Source: Pycnococcus provasolii
Taxonomy: Eukaryota > Chlorophyta > Pseudoscourfieldiophyceae > Pseudoscourfieldiales
Assembly (NCBI GenBank): GCA_049487715.1
Contig: CP150550.1
Location: 1,079,351 to 1,143,350 of the forward strand
Length of the DNA stretch: 64,000 nucleotides
Direction: 5' to 3'
This document shows, in pieces, positions 37,844-47,559 of the stretch (positions within the stretch are counted from its first letter, which is position 1; each line of letters starts with the position of its first letter). The position numbers and the translations under genes are program-made. The notes below the pieces were generated by a model that saw nothing but the letters and a program-made list of their open reading frames with translations, was not told where the DNA came from and did not search any database.

Positions 37844-39199
37844 ATGAGCACGGCAGACGACGTGCTCATCGTGCAAGTCGGGCAGTGCGGCGTCACCGCA
37901 GGCGCGGCGCTGTCTGCGCGCATATGCGCAAGACACGACGCCTGCATGGCACAGCCGGCGAGTCGTAGGCCGAGGGCACCGCTCGATGGCCTGCTTGTGC
38001 GCCGTGGCCGAGCTGACACACCCTCCTCCCGTGCCGCTGCCGACGAGCTGGTGCCACGAGCTGTTTCCGTCGACGCCGAACCAAAGGCTATGCACGACGC
38101 GCACAAGGCTCACACGAAACCAGTAGCCGCGGTCTGGACAGAGGGTGGACGCGGAGGAGTATTTGCAAATGGCTTTGCGCGCGATTATGGCGGCGGCGGG
38201 GCGCGCGGACTGCCACAACAGGCGAGCAGCGCGAGAAGAGGCGGCGAGAGCGGCGTCAACCTTCTATCAGCCGCGATGGCCGCGGTGCGAGCTTGGGCCG
38301 AGTCGTCTGCCACGACGCCTGACGTACTATTGCTGCACTCCCTCGCCGGCGGAACTGGATCTGGACTTGGCACTCGGCTTCTCGAGACGATGCGCGACGA
38401 CGGCTTTCACAAGGCTTTCGTTGTCACGGCATCCGTGGTGCCTCTTGCTTGTGGCGAGAGTCCCATACAAGCGGTGAACGCCACGCTCAGTCTATCCAGT
38501 CTTGCCGAGAACGCCGACGCAGCCTTGTTGCTGCGCAACGATGATGCTGTGCGCGCCGCCACTCGCGCGCGCGAGCCTGGTATGCAAGGCGCCAACGCGT
38601 ACCTCGCTGCACTGCTTGAGAGGACGTTGGCGGCTCACGGGCGTGGTGTTGCGCCGCTACGCGACATCGTCACAGAGTGCGCGCCGATCCCCGCTATGAA
38701 GTTCCTCGACGCGCACACGAGCTGGCGCCCAGCATCGCAGCCTTCGTCATCGCTGTCATCGACGCCCCCATGGCGCGAAGTGCTCAAAGCGCACCTAGCG
38801 CCGCTCGTGTGCCGGACTCATGTTGATGGCACGACGCCAATCAAAAGCATCTCGAGCATGGCATTCGCCCACGGGACGGAGTCGGACGCCGGAGAGGCAC
38901 TCGCCACGCTTCAGGCGAGTCGCACGTACACTCACGCGGCGTGGCAAACGGATCCTTGGCGCACTCGCTCACGACCGCTTCCGCTTCTCGCGGGAGAGGC
39001 TAGGCACCTCACCGTGATTAGCAATCGCTCGAATGCGATCGATGTTCTCGAGGGATCGGCAAGGCGCACGAGAGCGTTGCTACGCGCTGGCGCGTTCGTT
39101 CATCACTACACGCCATTTGGCGTTGACAAGGAAGATTGGGAGCACGCGTGCCACGTGGCCGAGACTACGAGCGATGCGTACAGAGCATTTTATTTGTAA
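37844..39199 (+). CDS. TUBD1: Delta-tubulin
   Basis: 451 aa divergent tubulin. It has the N-terminal VQVGQCG, the T3-like AVSVDAEPKAM, the tubulin signature LAGGTGSGLG (near 165) and GESPIQAVNATLSLSSL. The C-terminus FVHHYTPFGVDKEDWEHA corresponds to delta-tubulin YTKFGxEEEDF rather than to alpha, beta or gamma. Delta-tubulin is needed for triplet microtubules of centrioles and basal bodies. The loop regions are unusually Ala/Arg-rich and partly reduced, so it is fast-evolving. Epsilon-tubulin is the alternative; the C-terminal match favours delta. Confidence 0.82.
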   Translation: MSTADDVLIVQVGQCGVTAGAALSARICARHDACMAQPASRRPRAPLDGLLVRRGRADTPSSRAAADELVPRAVSVDAEPKAMHDAHKAHTKPVAAVWTEGGRGGVFANGFARDYGGGGARGLPQQASSARRGGESGVNLLSAAMAAVRAWAESSATTPDVLLLHSLAGGTGSGLGTRLLETMRDDGFHKAFVVTASVVPLACGESPIQAVNATLSLSSLAENADAALLLRNDDAVRAATRAREPGMQGANAYLAALLERTLAAHGRGVAPLRDIVTECAPIPAMKFLDAHTSWRPASQPSSSLSSTPPWREVLKAHLAPLVCRTHVDGTTPIKSISSMAFAHGTESDAGEALATLQASRTYTHAAWQTDPWRTRSRPLPLLAGEARHLTVISNRSNAIDVLEGSARRTRALLRAGAFVHHYTPFGVDKEDWEHACHVAETTSDAYRAFYL

Positions 39200-39247
39200 C
39201 ACTATTGTAACAAGAGATGATAAAACACAACAATTTCTTACAATTGA

Positions 39248-40579
39248 TTACAACCAACTGCGAATTGCGCCGTATGCCATGCGGCGTACGTATGGTACAT
39301 TCAATCCCCTCGTCGGCTCGACAACGGCGGCGTGTTTGGCCAGGTGGGCAACCTCGGCATGCAGCGATGCCGCAAAAGTGCTCGAAGATGATACCATGAG
39401 CATCTGCATCTCCAGGTCACGCGACAAGCTTCGTTGGTTCCAGTTTGAGCTTCCGGCGGATGTGAGCGAAAGGCCGCTGCCGTCCGAGGCGTGTGCCCAC
39501 ATTCCCTTTCCATGAAAGATCCACCCAGGGCGATTGTAGTGCAAGAGGCGTGCGTCGAGCGACGCGACAGATTCGCGACCGAGAACGTCGTAAGCTTCTG
39601 GGATATACGAAGACGCGAAGCCTCGCGCATCGCGAAAACCGCTGCATGACGGATGCGCGGTAATCACGTCCAACTCTCGCGCGCATTCGCTGAGCATGCG
39701 AGCGTACGGCGGCGCGAGGTTCAGGTAGGCGCTCGCGATCGTGACGTCAAGCGGAGCAGCGGCGTCAAGCACCGCCGAGAGCGTGCGCTCATCCTGCCTC
39801 AAGCCGTCGCTACCAAGCTGAAGTGTCGGCGCGATGAATACGTCGTCGTCGTCGACGTCGACGTCGACGTCGCACGTCAAGTCGTCGCGAGCGTGTGCGT
39901 CAACATCGTCGCCGAGAGGCAAACTCGTGGCTGGCGGGACAAGCGAAAGCGATGGCACGAGCTGGTATGCTCTTGCGGTGACCGCCTCAAGGAGTCGCGT
40001 CACTTCGTTCGCCAACCGCGGTGCGGAAGAAACGCATACTGATCGGTCCTGGCGAAACCAAAAGTACTCCTCGCTCAAGTTTGCGCCCGTGACCAAAATG
40101 TCGTCGTCGAACACGCACACCTTCAGGTGGGATACCCCGAGCACCTCGACGAGTCGGTTTGGGAGCGCGCGCGCCGCCAGCCCACGCGCGGTCGGAACTT
40201 TGTAGAGAAATGCGCGCGCGCGCGTGCCGATGTCGCCGCCTCGAAGCACTCTGTGCGCGACGACGTGCGCGCTGCTGTGCGGCGCCTCGCCACGGCCATT
40301 GGTGGGTCGCACTCCCCGCAGTGCGTCAAGAAGTAGAGTGACTCTTGGTCCACCGGGCTTGCTAGCAGCCTCACCGAGCGCATCAGCAAGCGCGAGCTCG
40401 CGCGTGCCGTGCGTTCCAAGGTAGAGGCTGGCAACCCACACGCGATGTCGTGCCGTCGTGATTCCCTGCATAATCGCGTCGTATAAGTCCGAGGGCGTCG
40501 CGAGCCACGTTATCTGCGACGGTCGAACGGGCGCGACAACGCCGGCTTGCGCGCGCATCGACGCCAGCACGGCGCGCAT
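39248..40579 (-). CDS. PGS1: Phosphatidylglycerophosphate synthase, eukaryotic PLD type
   Basis: 443 aa with two HKD motifs of the phospholipase D superfamily: HLKVCVFDDDILVTGANLSE (His151, Lys153, Asp158) and HGKGMWAHASDGSGLSL followed by GSSNWNQRSLSRDLEMQ. The spacing and the ANLSEEYFWFRQDR segment identify the PGS1 branch, which converts CDP-diacylglycerol and glycerol-3-phosphate to PGP in mitochondria, the first step to cardiolipin. An Asp-rich insertion (DVDVDVDDDDV) lies near 255. No clear targeting sequence precedes the ATG at 40579, so an upstream exon could be missing. The start is separated from divergent SF3B5 by about 240 bp. Confidence 0.87.
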   Translation of the reverse strand: MRAVLASMRAQAGVVAPVRPSQITWLATPSDLYDAIMQGITTARHRVWVASLYLGTHGTRELALADALGEAASKPGGPRVTLLLDALRGVRPTNGRGEAPHSSAHVVAHRVLRGGDIGTRARAFLYKVPTARGLAARALPNRLVEVLGVSHLKVCVFDDDILVTGANLSEEYFWFRQDRSVCVSSAPRLANEVTRLLEAVTARAYQLVPSLSLVPPATSLPLGDDVDAHARDDLTCDVDVDVDDDDVFIAPTLQLGSDGLRQDERTLSAVLDAAAPLDVTIASAYLNLAPPYARMLSECARELDVITAHPSCSGFRDARGFASSYIPEAYDVLGRESVASLDARLLHYNRPGWIFHGKGMWAHASDGSGLSLTSAGSSNWNQRSLSRDLEMQMLMVSSSSTFAASLHAEVAHLAKHAAVVEPTRGLNVPYVRRMAYGAIRSWL

Positions 40580-40820
40580 CTCCAGTTATCCCGGCATGCG
40601 ATGTGAGGCAGGGCGGAGTTCGGGGTTATTAGCGTGCGGACAATTTTCTCCATCCCCATTCGAACATCCCCCAGAACTACCGTGGCGGCGGCGGGTCCAT
40701 TCGTTGCGCGCGGCCGTCTGTGTTGCGGCAGAAGGACTTCGACACCCGCCCTTCGCTGCTCGGGCTGTGTGTTAACACGCGACTTGTGACTCGCACCGTG
40801 TTTGCAGCAGCTGAGCGAAG

Positions 40821-41111
40821 ATGGCAGACGCCTCTAACCCGACCATGGCGGGGTCAGGACCACCAGACAGCGGCGCGAACCAGGTGCAACTGGCTCGGGT
40901 GCAGGCGAAGTTCGTGGGAACGGGACACGCGGATACCAGCAAAGTGCAGTGGGCGAACAATATACACAGAGATAGCATAGCAGTCTACCTCGGAAGCGCG
41001 CCGCTCGCCAGCTACCTGGCACTCGCACGCGGCGAATCAATTGGACGAGAGAGATACGAAATGACGGAGGCGATGTACGCGCCGCTCGTCGGAAGAGAGA
41101 GCGGGAAGTAA
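40821..41111 (+). CDS. SF3B5: Splicing factor 3B subunit 5 (SF3b10)
   Basis: 96 aa, about the size of the family (86 aa in human). VQAKFVGTGHADTSKVQW, NNIHRDSIAVYLG and LARGESIGRERYEMTEAM align along the entire SF3B5 sequence (YIGTGHADTTK, NQHRDSYCSY, ENESKARVRFN). It is part of the U2 snRNP SF3b complex that binds the branch site, and a shared subunit of SAGA. The first 20 residues are a lineage-specific extension. Confidence 0.95.
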   Translation: MADASNPTMAGSGPPDSGANQVQLARVQAKFVGTGHADTSKVQWANNIHRDSIAVYLGSAPLASYLALARGESIGRERYEMTEAMYAPLVGRESGK

Positions 41112-41347
41112 GACGCCATGCTTTGCTGGACAACTTACACGCGACCTTTATCCCGTCTGCCTGAACGATGTTGCTGCCTTAGTGCGCGCTGAAACTGTAA
41201 CAAAACTATTTCGTCACGTGAGAAGAAGGGAAAGGGGACAGGCCAATGGTTACAGAGTCGGCAACGACACCTCTGCTTTGTTGCAAGGCAGTTGAGCTTC
41301 TCGACAACCTGCAGCGCTCATTGCGTTTTCCACCTTCCACGTCAGAT

Positions 41348-41753
41348 CTACTGTAGTTTTCCGAATAGCTTCGGCGCAACACAAGTGTCAACACAGCTCC
41401 AGTAGTCGAAGTACTGACCTGTGCAGTGTGCCTCTCCGGTGGTGTCGCTCTTGATGCGATCCACGCACGCCTCGTAGTCCACCTGTATTGAAGTTATTTT
41501 GAACGTTGTGAGTTAGCGAAGGAGCAAACGAGAGCGCCACATGGGAAAGAAAGGCGTGGAGAGACGACGCACGAGAAACTTCGCGCACTTGGGCTTGCAC
41601 TGCTCCTCGAGCTCAGGCTTGGTGTCGACGGGGTCCTCCTCGTCCCTGGGTGTGTGAAGTTGGACGTGCGTCCGTGCGTGGGAGTCAGCGTTGATCTCTT
41701 CCTCGAAACAAACAAACGGAGGCACGCAGAGCGCCGTGAGCTGCGACGTACAT
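41348..41753 (-). CDS. QCR6: Cytochrome bc1 complex hinge subunit, start codon split by an intron
   Basis: Small acidic subunit of mitochondrial complex III. The assembled CDS is 69 aa, the size of plant QCR6: MDEEDPVDTKPELEEQCK, PKCAKFL, then VDYEACVDRIKSD, HCTGQYFDYWSCVD and CVAPKLFGKLQ, with the paired cysteines of the helical hairpin. Exons read on the minus strand: 41753-41752 (the letters AT), 41645-41573, 41482-41348. Intron 1 (106 bp, GTACGT...CCCAG) interrupts the ATG between T and G; intron 2 (90 bp, GTGCGT...TACAG) is phase 0. No other start joins in frame with the DEEDPVD segment. The structure is deduced from splice signals and homology. Confidence 0.87.
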
Positions 41754-41986
41754 GTTCGTGAAGGGAGTGAGCGAAATGGGGAAGGGGTGGCGTCGGCGTC
41801 GTACAAACCCTCATGTCGAGGGGCTAACCCTAGCTAAGGTCGATAGTCCCCGTTGACGAGTTTAGGGGTTGGGGGACCCGAAACCCGAACTAGGTCTCGA
41901 ACCGTTACTCCGTACCAACCTAGGAATAGAACAGTCAGCCAGTTTTAAAACTTGCACATCGCACTTCACACACAGCCCATCCCAAC

Positions 41987-43057
41987 ATGGCGCTGACGGC
42001 TGACGCAGCCTCCGTGGTGGACATACCGTACAGCGTGCTCGACGCCTCGTCCTCGTCGTCAGGCGCGTCCGCCACAGAGCTCGACGACGCGCTCTCCAAG
42101 GCATTTGGACCGGGAGGACTCGGAATACTCACAGTGAGCGGGGTGCCTGACTTCGAGAAGTTGCGAGGTGCGCTTCTGCCGCTGGCACGAGAGTTTGCAG
42201 AGCTGCCGGATGACGCGAAGCAGAAGTACGAGGATGAAAAGAGCTTCTACGCGTTCGGGTGGAGCCACGGCAAGGAGAAGCTCAGCGACGGAAAATTTGA
42301 CACGCACAAGGGATCGTACTACAACAACCCGGTCGAGGACAGACCGTGCGACGACGACGAGCTTATGGGGCGCCACCCGTCTTATCTAAGGCCTAACGTA
42401 TGGCCGACGGTTGAGCTGCCCGCCCTCGAGCCTTCGTTTAAGAATCTTGGGACGTGTATCGTGAATGTGGGGCAGAAGCTCCTTCGGCACTGCGACGCAT
42501 ACGTGCGCTCACGCAAGGGCGACGACCGCGCCTCCAGCCTCGAGCGCGCTGTGTCAGACAGCCGCTGCCACAAGGCGAGGCTACTGTACTACTTCCCCGT
42601 GTCGGCGGCGGGTGGCAGCATGAAGCAAGACACGTGGTGTGGCTGGCACAAGGATCACGGAACCTTGACGGGTCTTGTTTCCGCGCGGTTCACGGACGCC
42701 GCGGGGTCTGAGGTGCCCAACCCAGCTAAGGACGCAGGGCTCTTCATTCGCAACAGAGCGGGGGAGGTGACAAAGGTGAACATCCCGAAAACCAGCCTCG
42801 CGTTTCAGATTGGCGAGTCAGCGCAGGTTGCCTCGGGTGGTCTTCTGCGTGCCACGCCGCACTGCGTTTGCCCGGGCGCCACACCAACGGTGGGCGTTGA
42901 TCGGAGCACATTCGCGGTGTTCATGCAGCCGAGCTTCGACTACGTCATGTCCGTACGTGAGGAAGATGCGTCGTCTGTGCAGACGGATGTTGACCGCTGG
43001 TCTCCCGGCGTGACGTTTGGCGAGTTCACGGAGCGTACGCTGAATAAGTACTACTAA
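41987..43057 (+). CDS. 2-oxoglutarate/Fe(II)-dependent oxygenase, isopenicillin-N-synthase-like
   Basis: 356 aa. The DIOX_N-like half (LGILTVSGVPDFEKLR) is followed by the double-stranded beta-helix core with the iron facial triad His221 and Asp223 (CGWHKDHGTLTGL) and His292 (RATPHCV), and the 2OG-binding Arg306 (GVDRSTFAVFMQP). This order is that of plant-type soluble 2OG dioxygenases. Substrate unknown. It is slightly larger than usual due to the loop 105-150. Confidence 0.88.
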   Translation: MALTADAASVVDIPYSVLDASSSSSGASATELDDALSKAFGPGGLGILTVSGVPDFEKLRGALLPLAREFAELPDDAKQKYEDEKSFYAFGWSHGKEKLSDGKFDTHKGSYYNNPVEDRPCDDDELMGRHPSYLRPNVWPTVELPALEPSFKNLGTCIVNVGQKLLRHCDAYVRSRKGDDRASSLERAVSDSRCHKARLLYYFPVSAAGGSMKQDTWCGWHKDHGTLTGLVSARFTDAAGSEVPNPAKDAGLFIRNRAGEVTKVNIPKTSLAFQIGESAQVASGGLLRATPHCVCPGATPTVGVDRSTFAVFMQPSFDYVMSVREEDASSVQTDVDRWSPGVTFGEFTERTLNKYY

Positions 43058-43147
43058 AGCGACGAGTGATCTTTAAATTATTTATCCTGTAACAACAACA
43101 ACAAAGAAAACGTTTGGTTTTTGAAAGAAGCTGTCACGGATTCATGA

Positions 43148-44761
43148 TCACGTCGATGACCTCGACAGCGTCAGGCTCTCGATGGAAGACAGAGTCGAGA
43201 AGTCGGGGCGACTTCCACCGTCTAGCTCGCTGGACAAGCTCGTTCCGCTGAGCGCCTGACTGATGCGGCTCGGCTCGTCGTCGTAGCCGTCAACAGCCAC
43301 CGAGAGCGGCGTCGGCGGCTGAGGAGATGGCACAACCGCAGCCTCCGCCTCCGCGAGTGCCGCAATGGCATCGGCCGCCGCAGTGTCGAGGCCTGCAAAT
43401 TCCGCAAGCTCTCGGAATAAAGCCACTGCATCGCCCGCATCGCTTGGTTCGGAGAGGTGATGGTGGGCATATTGCTCGATGCTATCTCCGGCGTCGACAG
43501 TCTCAGATCGCGCAGCCGTCCGTGCTGTGGGAATTTTTCGCACGACGGTCGCAGACGCTGGGGCGGCCATGCCCGTATCCAAGGCCACAACACGGCGCGG
43601 CAGGCCTCGTATACCAGGATTTTGCCACATCACAACGGCGCCGTCCTCCATCTGTGCTCCCACCACCTCAGCGTCAGGCACCGCCGCGGCAGCCTCGGCG
43701 GCGGTGGCATTGCGTCCCCTGGGCGGAACGCCCGCCATTCGCTCAAATTGTTTCTCGAGCTGGCTCTGTTTCTGCACCTCCACCGCCGTCGTCTCGTGTC
43801 GCGCAACTGTGGTGTACGCTCGTGCCACCTTCTCACGCCGATCTTTCCTCGCAGCAGCCTCAAGCTCCGCCTCCACTTCCCTGCAGACACGCGTCGTGCG
43901 CGCGCGGGTGGCCGCCGCCGTCGTGCGCCTGCTGATTGCCGCCTGACGCCCGCGCTCGCGAGCCTGCGCAGCCTCGCGTACCTCTGCGAGGCGCTGCAGC
44001 TCAGCCGCGGCCGCAGCGCGGCCGTTCTCCGGGTGAGCAGCCCCACCGTCCCTAGGCACTTCGCGCTCCACCGAGTACTGCGCGCGTGCGATGCCGTGCA
44101 CGAACGTGTTCTTGTAGTAGTCGACGCCGCAACCGTGCGAATACACGCGCTCGACTGGCGGGCGTGATCGCACGTACCTCTCCTCTTCTGCAAGCCGTGC
44201 CTGCTCCGCCCTACCGCTGTCAGCCGCCTGGCGCGCGCGCGCCGTCTCCATGCGCTTGGCAAGTTCTCTCGCGCCGGCGCGCTCCGCATCCCTCGCAGCA
44301 GACGCGGCGCGCGGCGCGACCACGGCAGTGTCGTATGCGCCGTCGAAGCGCAGCTGCGCGTCGCGCTGGCGCACGCCTGCAACCGCGGCGGAAGTGGCCC
44401 GCCGCGCGGCGAGCTCCTCGGCGTTGACGTCCGCGCCGTGCTGCGCGCTGCCAACGTTGGCGAGCGCCGCCGACAGCGACGTGCGCAACGCACCGAGCTC
44501 CGCATGCTGCCTAGCGCGCACCGTCTTCTGCGCATCCTCGTCGCGCACGCGCACTTTCTGCGCGATGTGCGCCCTAAATTTCTCGTTCTGCATCGCTGCG
44601 CGCGCGCGTTCCTGCTGCCGCATCGCCGTCAACCGTGCGACGCGCGACGCCTGCAGTTGCTGCTGCCGCAGTTGTTCAGCCTCGTTCGGTGACGCCGTGA
44701 GGAACGGCTGTTGGTGCTTTAGCTTCTGAGCCACCGTTGCGGGTCGTTCGTCGACGCCCAT
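43148..44761 (-). CDS. Coiled-coil protein resembling centriolar CEP295/ANA1
   Basis: 537 aa, Ala/Arg/Glu/Gln-rich and helical for residues 20-360. The N-terminus reads SPNEAEQLRQQQLQASRVARL, then QQERARAAMQNEKF and later a short loop NVGSAQHGADVNAEELAARR. These follow the order of CEP295/KIAA1731 and fly ANA1 (SPNEEAFIL..., REQERDIALQIRED, GEGHRQAKENEPDLDALAQRAAERK). CEP295 proteins drive centriole maturation. The C-terminal 180 residues are low complexity with Ser/Thr/Asp. The call rests on motif order in a coiled coil, so it is tentative. Presence of delta-tubulin and GCP3 in the same window is consistent. Confidence 0.5.
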   Translation of the reverse strand: MGVDERPATVAQKLKHQQPFLTASPNEAEQLRQQQLQASRVARLTAMRQQERARAAMQNEKFRAHIAQKVRVRDEDAQKTVRARQHAELGALRTSLSAALANVGSAQHGADVNAEELAARRATSAAVAGVRQRDAQLRFDGAYDTAVVAPRAASAARDAERAGARELAKRMETARARQAADSGRAEQARLAEEERYVRSRPPVERVYSHGCGVDYYKNTFVHGIARAQYSVEREVPRDGGAAHPENGRAAAAAELQRLAEVREAAQARERGRQAAISRRTTAAATRARTTRVCREVEAELEAAARKDRREKVARAYTTVARHETTAVEVQKQSQLEKQFERMAGVPPRGRNATAAEAAAAVPDAEVVGAQMEDGAVVMWQNPGIRGLPRRVVALDTGMAAPASATVVRKIPTARTAARSETVDAGDSIEQYAHHHLSEPSDAGDAVALFRELAEFAGLDTAAADAIAALAEAEAAVVPSPQPPTPLSVAVDGYDDEPSRISQALSGTSLSSELDGGSRPDFSTLSSIESLTLSRSST

Positions 44762-45280
44762 GTTTGTGTTGTGTTTGCGCGGAGTGAGGTGTGATGTGGA
44801 TATCTGGTTTGAGCGAGGAGAGAAAAGGGCGGGGGGCTTAAGGGCTTAAAGGCTTAAGGCGTGCTTAAGGCAGGCTTAAGGTGAACGAACCAAACCTTAA
44901 GGCTTAAGGCCGCGTGAAGTGAAGTGATGTGAAGTTAAGGTGAGTGACGAGTTCAGGCCAGCCAGCGTTAAGAAGGGGAGAAGGTGGAGTTCACGCAAGA
45001 AATGGCAGGGGAAGGGGAGGGGGGACTTTGAATCAAACTGCTGAAGCAAAATACGCGCGTAAAATAATCGGGGGTTCGGAAAAACCAAATAAGACACGAA
45101 AACCCCAAACCCCAAACTGCAACCTCGACGACCACTCGACGACAGCAGAGCAGGGGTGTCGTGATAGTATGGCGTATCTGTCTACGTACGAACTGACACC
45201 TTACACCCCCATAATAATGCAGGTTTTTTTTTGCTTATTTAGTTAGGTAAAGGCGTAATTTTGGGTAACAATTTTTTTTC
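44762..45280. other. Intergenic region with palindrome cluster
   Basis: 519 bp between the CEP295-like start and the glutamyl-tRNA reductase stop. It holds the CTTAAG cluster at 44837-44908, GTGAAGT-type repeats to 44940, and an otherwise unremarkable AT-rising sequence. Confidence 0.5.
44837..44908. promoter_or_regulatory. Cluster of CTTAAG palindromes
   Basis: CTTAAG occurs six times (44837, 44853, 44864, 44875, 44896, 44903), plus one CTTAAA (44845). Several steps are 11 bp apart and most lie within GCTTAAGG. It is located 75-150 bp upstream of the CEP295-like start, where a promoter should be. It may be a factor-binding array or just a decayed tandem repeat. Confidence 0.5.
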
Positions 45281-46988
45281 TCATGCCTGCTTCGCACGCT
45301 TCTGCGCAGCCTTCTCCGCCGCGATCTCCTCCATATTCGGCTGAAGCCCGTAGATCTTCTCAATCGTGCGCATCGACTGCAGCATCTCCTCTATTGCCTC
45401 CAAATCCGTTCCGTCAGCGCGAAGCGCCTGCATCGGACCGTGCGTAAGCTTGTTGCAGATGGCGCGAGACATCTCCTCAAGCGTCTTTCGCTGCTTTTTC
45501 GTCAGGCCATCTCCGAGCTTGCTCATCGCCTTCTCGAGCTCCGACGAGCGGATCTGCTCCGCCTTCGCCCTGAGGCGTTTGATGACGGGAACACTCGCAA
45601 GGCTCTCGTGCCATGCCTCGAACGCCTGGCGCTCCTCCTCGAGCACGCCCATCGCCTCGCGCGCAGCCTCCATGCGCGCCTCCTTGTTCGCATCCACAAC
45701 CTCCTTGAGGTCGTCAACGTTATAGCAGTGTCCAGCCTCCAGCTCTGTGATATCCCGTGCGATATTGCGCGGCACGCTGATGTCGAAGAACCGGCGCACG
45801 CCACCGACGGCGTCGGATGGCGCCGCCATCTTCTCGACATCCGCCTTGGAGATGAGGATATCCTCGCTCGAGGATGCGGCGAAGATGACGTCACTCGCCT
45901 CCACACACTCCATGAGGTCGGGGCTCAGCTTCGCGGTGATGTTGGCATCGGGGAAGTCTGCCTGCAGCTCCTCCACACGCGGGTAGCTGCGGTTCACGAT
46001 CGTCATGTCCGTGCACCCCTTGCTGACGAGGTGCTTCACGAGGAGGCGCGACATGGTGCCCGCTCCAATAATGCACACCTTGGCGTCGCTGAAGCGTTTG
46101 GACGGCAGCTTCATCTGTGCGAGCTCCGCGGCGGCGGAGGAGACGGAAACGGCGCCCTTGGCGATGCCTGTCTCCGCGCGGACCCTCTTGCCGGCTTGAA
46201 TCGCCTGCTTGAAAAGCCCGTTGAGCGTTCGGCCGAAGCCGGGAGCGTCCTGTCCCACCTGGAACACAGACTTCACCTGCGCGAGAATCTGCCCCTCTCC
46301 CATAACGAGGCTGTCGAGTCCTGCAGACACCTGCAGGACGTGGTTCACCGCGTCACGGTCGCGGAGCAGGAAGAGGTACGGGCGAAGCTCGTCGAGCGGG
46401 ATGCCGCTCTGCTTGGACATCCACTCCTCCACCTCGCGAACGCCGCGGTGGTACGACATGCCAACGACGTACACCTCCATGCGGTTGCACGTGCTGAGAA
46501 CCGCAGCCTCCTCGATGTGTGGGTAGTTGCAGAGCTCTGAGATGGCTGTTCCCCACTCCTCCTGCTTGACGGCGAGCTTCTCACGGATTTCTACGGGTGC
46601 ACTTGACACCGTCAGTCCGATGCTGATTATGGACGACTTGGTTTCCTGTGCGTAGCCTGTTATATATATATATATTGGTTTGGGTGTGCGTTTTATGGTT
46701 TTGGTGAGTACTTATTGTGTTTCCAGGAGACGAAACAAAAAAATAAGCAAAGTAGAGAGGAAGCAAACACGTACGGTTCGTAGATGTGCCTTTGAGCTGC
46801 TCGAGGTTCGCCGAGCTACTCTCGGTGTGCGTCGAAGGGAGCACTGTCGCGGACGTCTGCTGCTCCGTTGTCGTCGCGCGAGGTGCTGGCGGCGCACGCC
46901 GTGCTGGTGCGGTTGATCGACGAGCCGTGGTGCGCACAGCCGCCCTTGCGGCGTTATGCCTGGTCATCGAGTGCGCCATGTTCGCCAT
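45281..46988 (-). CDS. HEMA: Glutamyl-tRNA reductase, plastid
   Basis: Reduces glutamyl-tRNA to glutamate-1-semialdehyde, the first committed step of chlorophyll and heme synthesis in the plastid stroma. It has two exons (46988-46775 and 46656-45281) with a 118-bp phase-1 intron, GTACGT to ATAACAG, containing a (TA)n run. The join gives LEQLKGTSTNRYAQE and SSIISIGLTVSSAPVEIREK, as in plant HEMA. Total 529 aa including an Ala/Arg-rich transit peptide of about 50. Key motifs are the catalytic Cys in LSTCNRMEVY, VSAGLDSLVMGEGQILAQV, and the NADPH fold VCIIGAGTMSRLLVKHL; the C-terminal dimerisation helices follow. The N-terminal LEQLK region is where land plants regulate the enzyme. Confidence 0.96.
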
Positions 46989-47559
46989 CGCCGTCGGGTT
47001 GTGTTTTGTTGAGCTGCGGAGAGTGTTGTTGCAGCGGTGAGGTTGAGGGGAGGGGGGGCGAGGACGGAGGGGAAGGGGGGACCAGTCGTGCCCTGCCGTG
47101 GTCCGCAGAGGGGGGGAGACGTCATTCGGGGCGATACTCTATCTGCAACGGGATTTGTAGACTGAGGCTAGATTGCCCCAGATAATTTCCCCTCTGACGA
47201 AATCCCCGGTGTGGATGTCCCCATGCGCCAACCGGTATCCCCTCACGAACCCTCTGACAAGTGGGACGCGAGCAGGCTCTCCGCATCAGCCTAAACTTCA
47301 AGAGTTTCGCGTCGTCACACGTTCTGTGCCCTCGCTGTTCTGATGACGGTTTTGTATCAGCCTCGCCCTCCTGCGCAACTGCCTTCCTTTCGCGTGGAAT
47401 AAGCCTGACAGAGAGAACTGAACAAGCAGGTTCCCTCATCAATCCTTCTCCCAAGTCCCAACCCTTATGGGACACCCCCACCTGGAGCCCACAAGGGCAA
47501 GAAGACGCGTTATTCCGTTTCGGAGAGTGTGCCGACCACTGTACATCAAAGGCCAAAAC
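46989..47559. promoter_or_regulatory. Divergent promoter region
   Basis: 571 bp between glutamyl-tRNA reductase (minus) and CHMP1 (plus). It is G-rich from 47040 to 47120. The CHMP1 frame is open from 47467 without an ATG. No gene. Confidence 0.35.

Noticed and set aside
45440-46540. 366-aa plus-strand open frame
   Set aside because: Antisense of glutamyl-tRNA reductase, which is strongly conserved on the other strand.
46661-46676. (TA)n as a promoter TATA element
   Set aside because: It lies inside the glutamyl-tRNA reductase intron, just before the acceptor.
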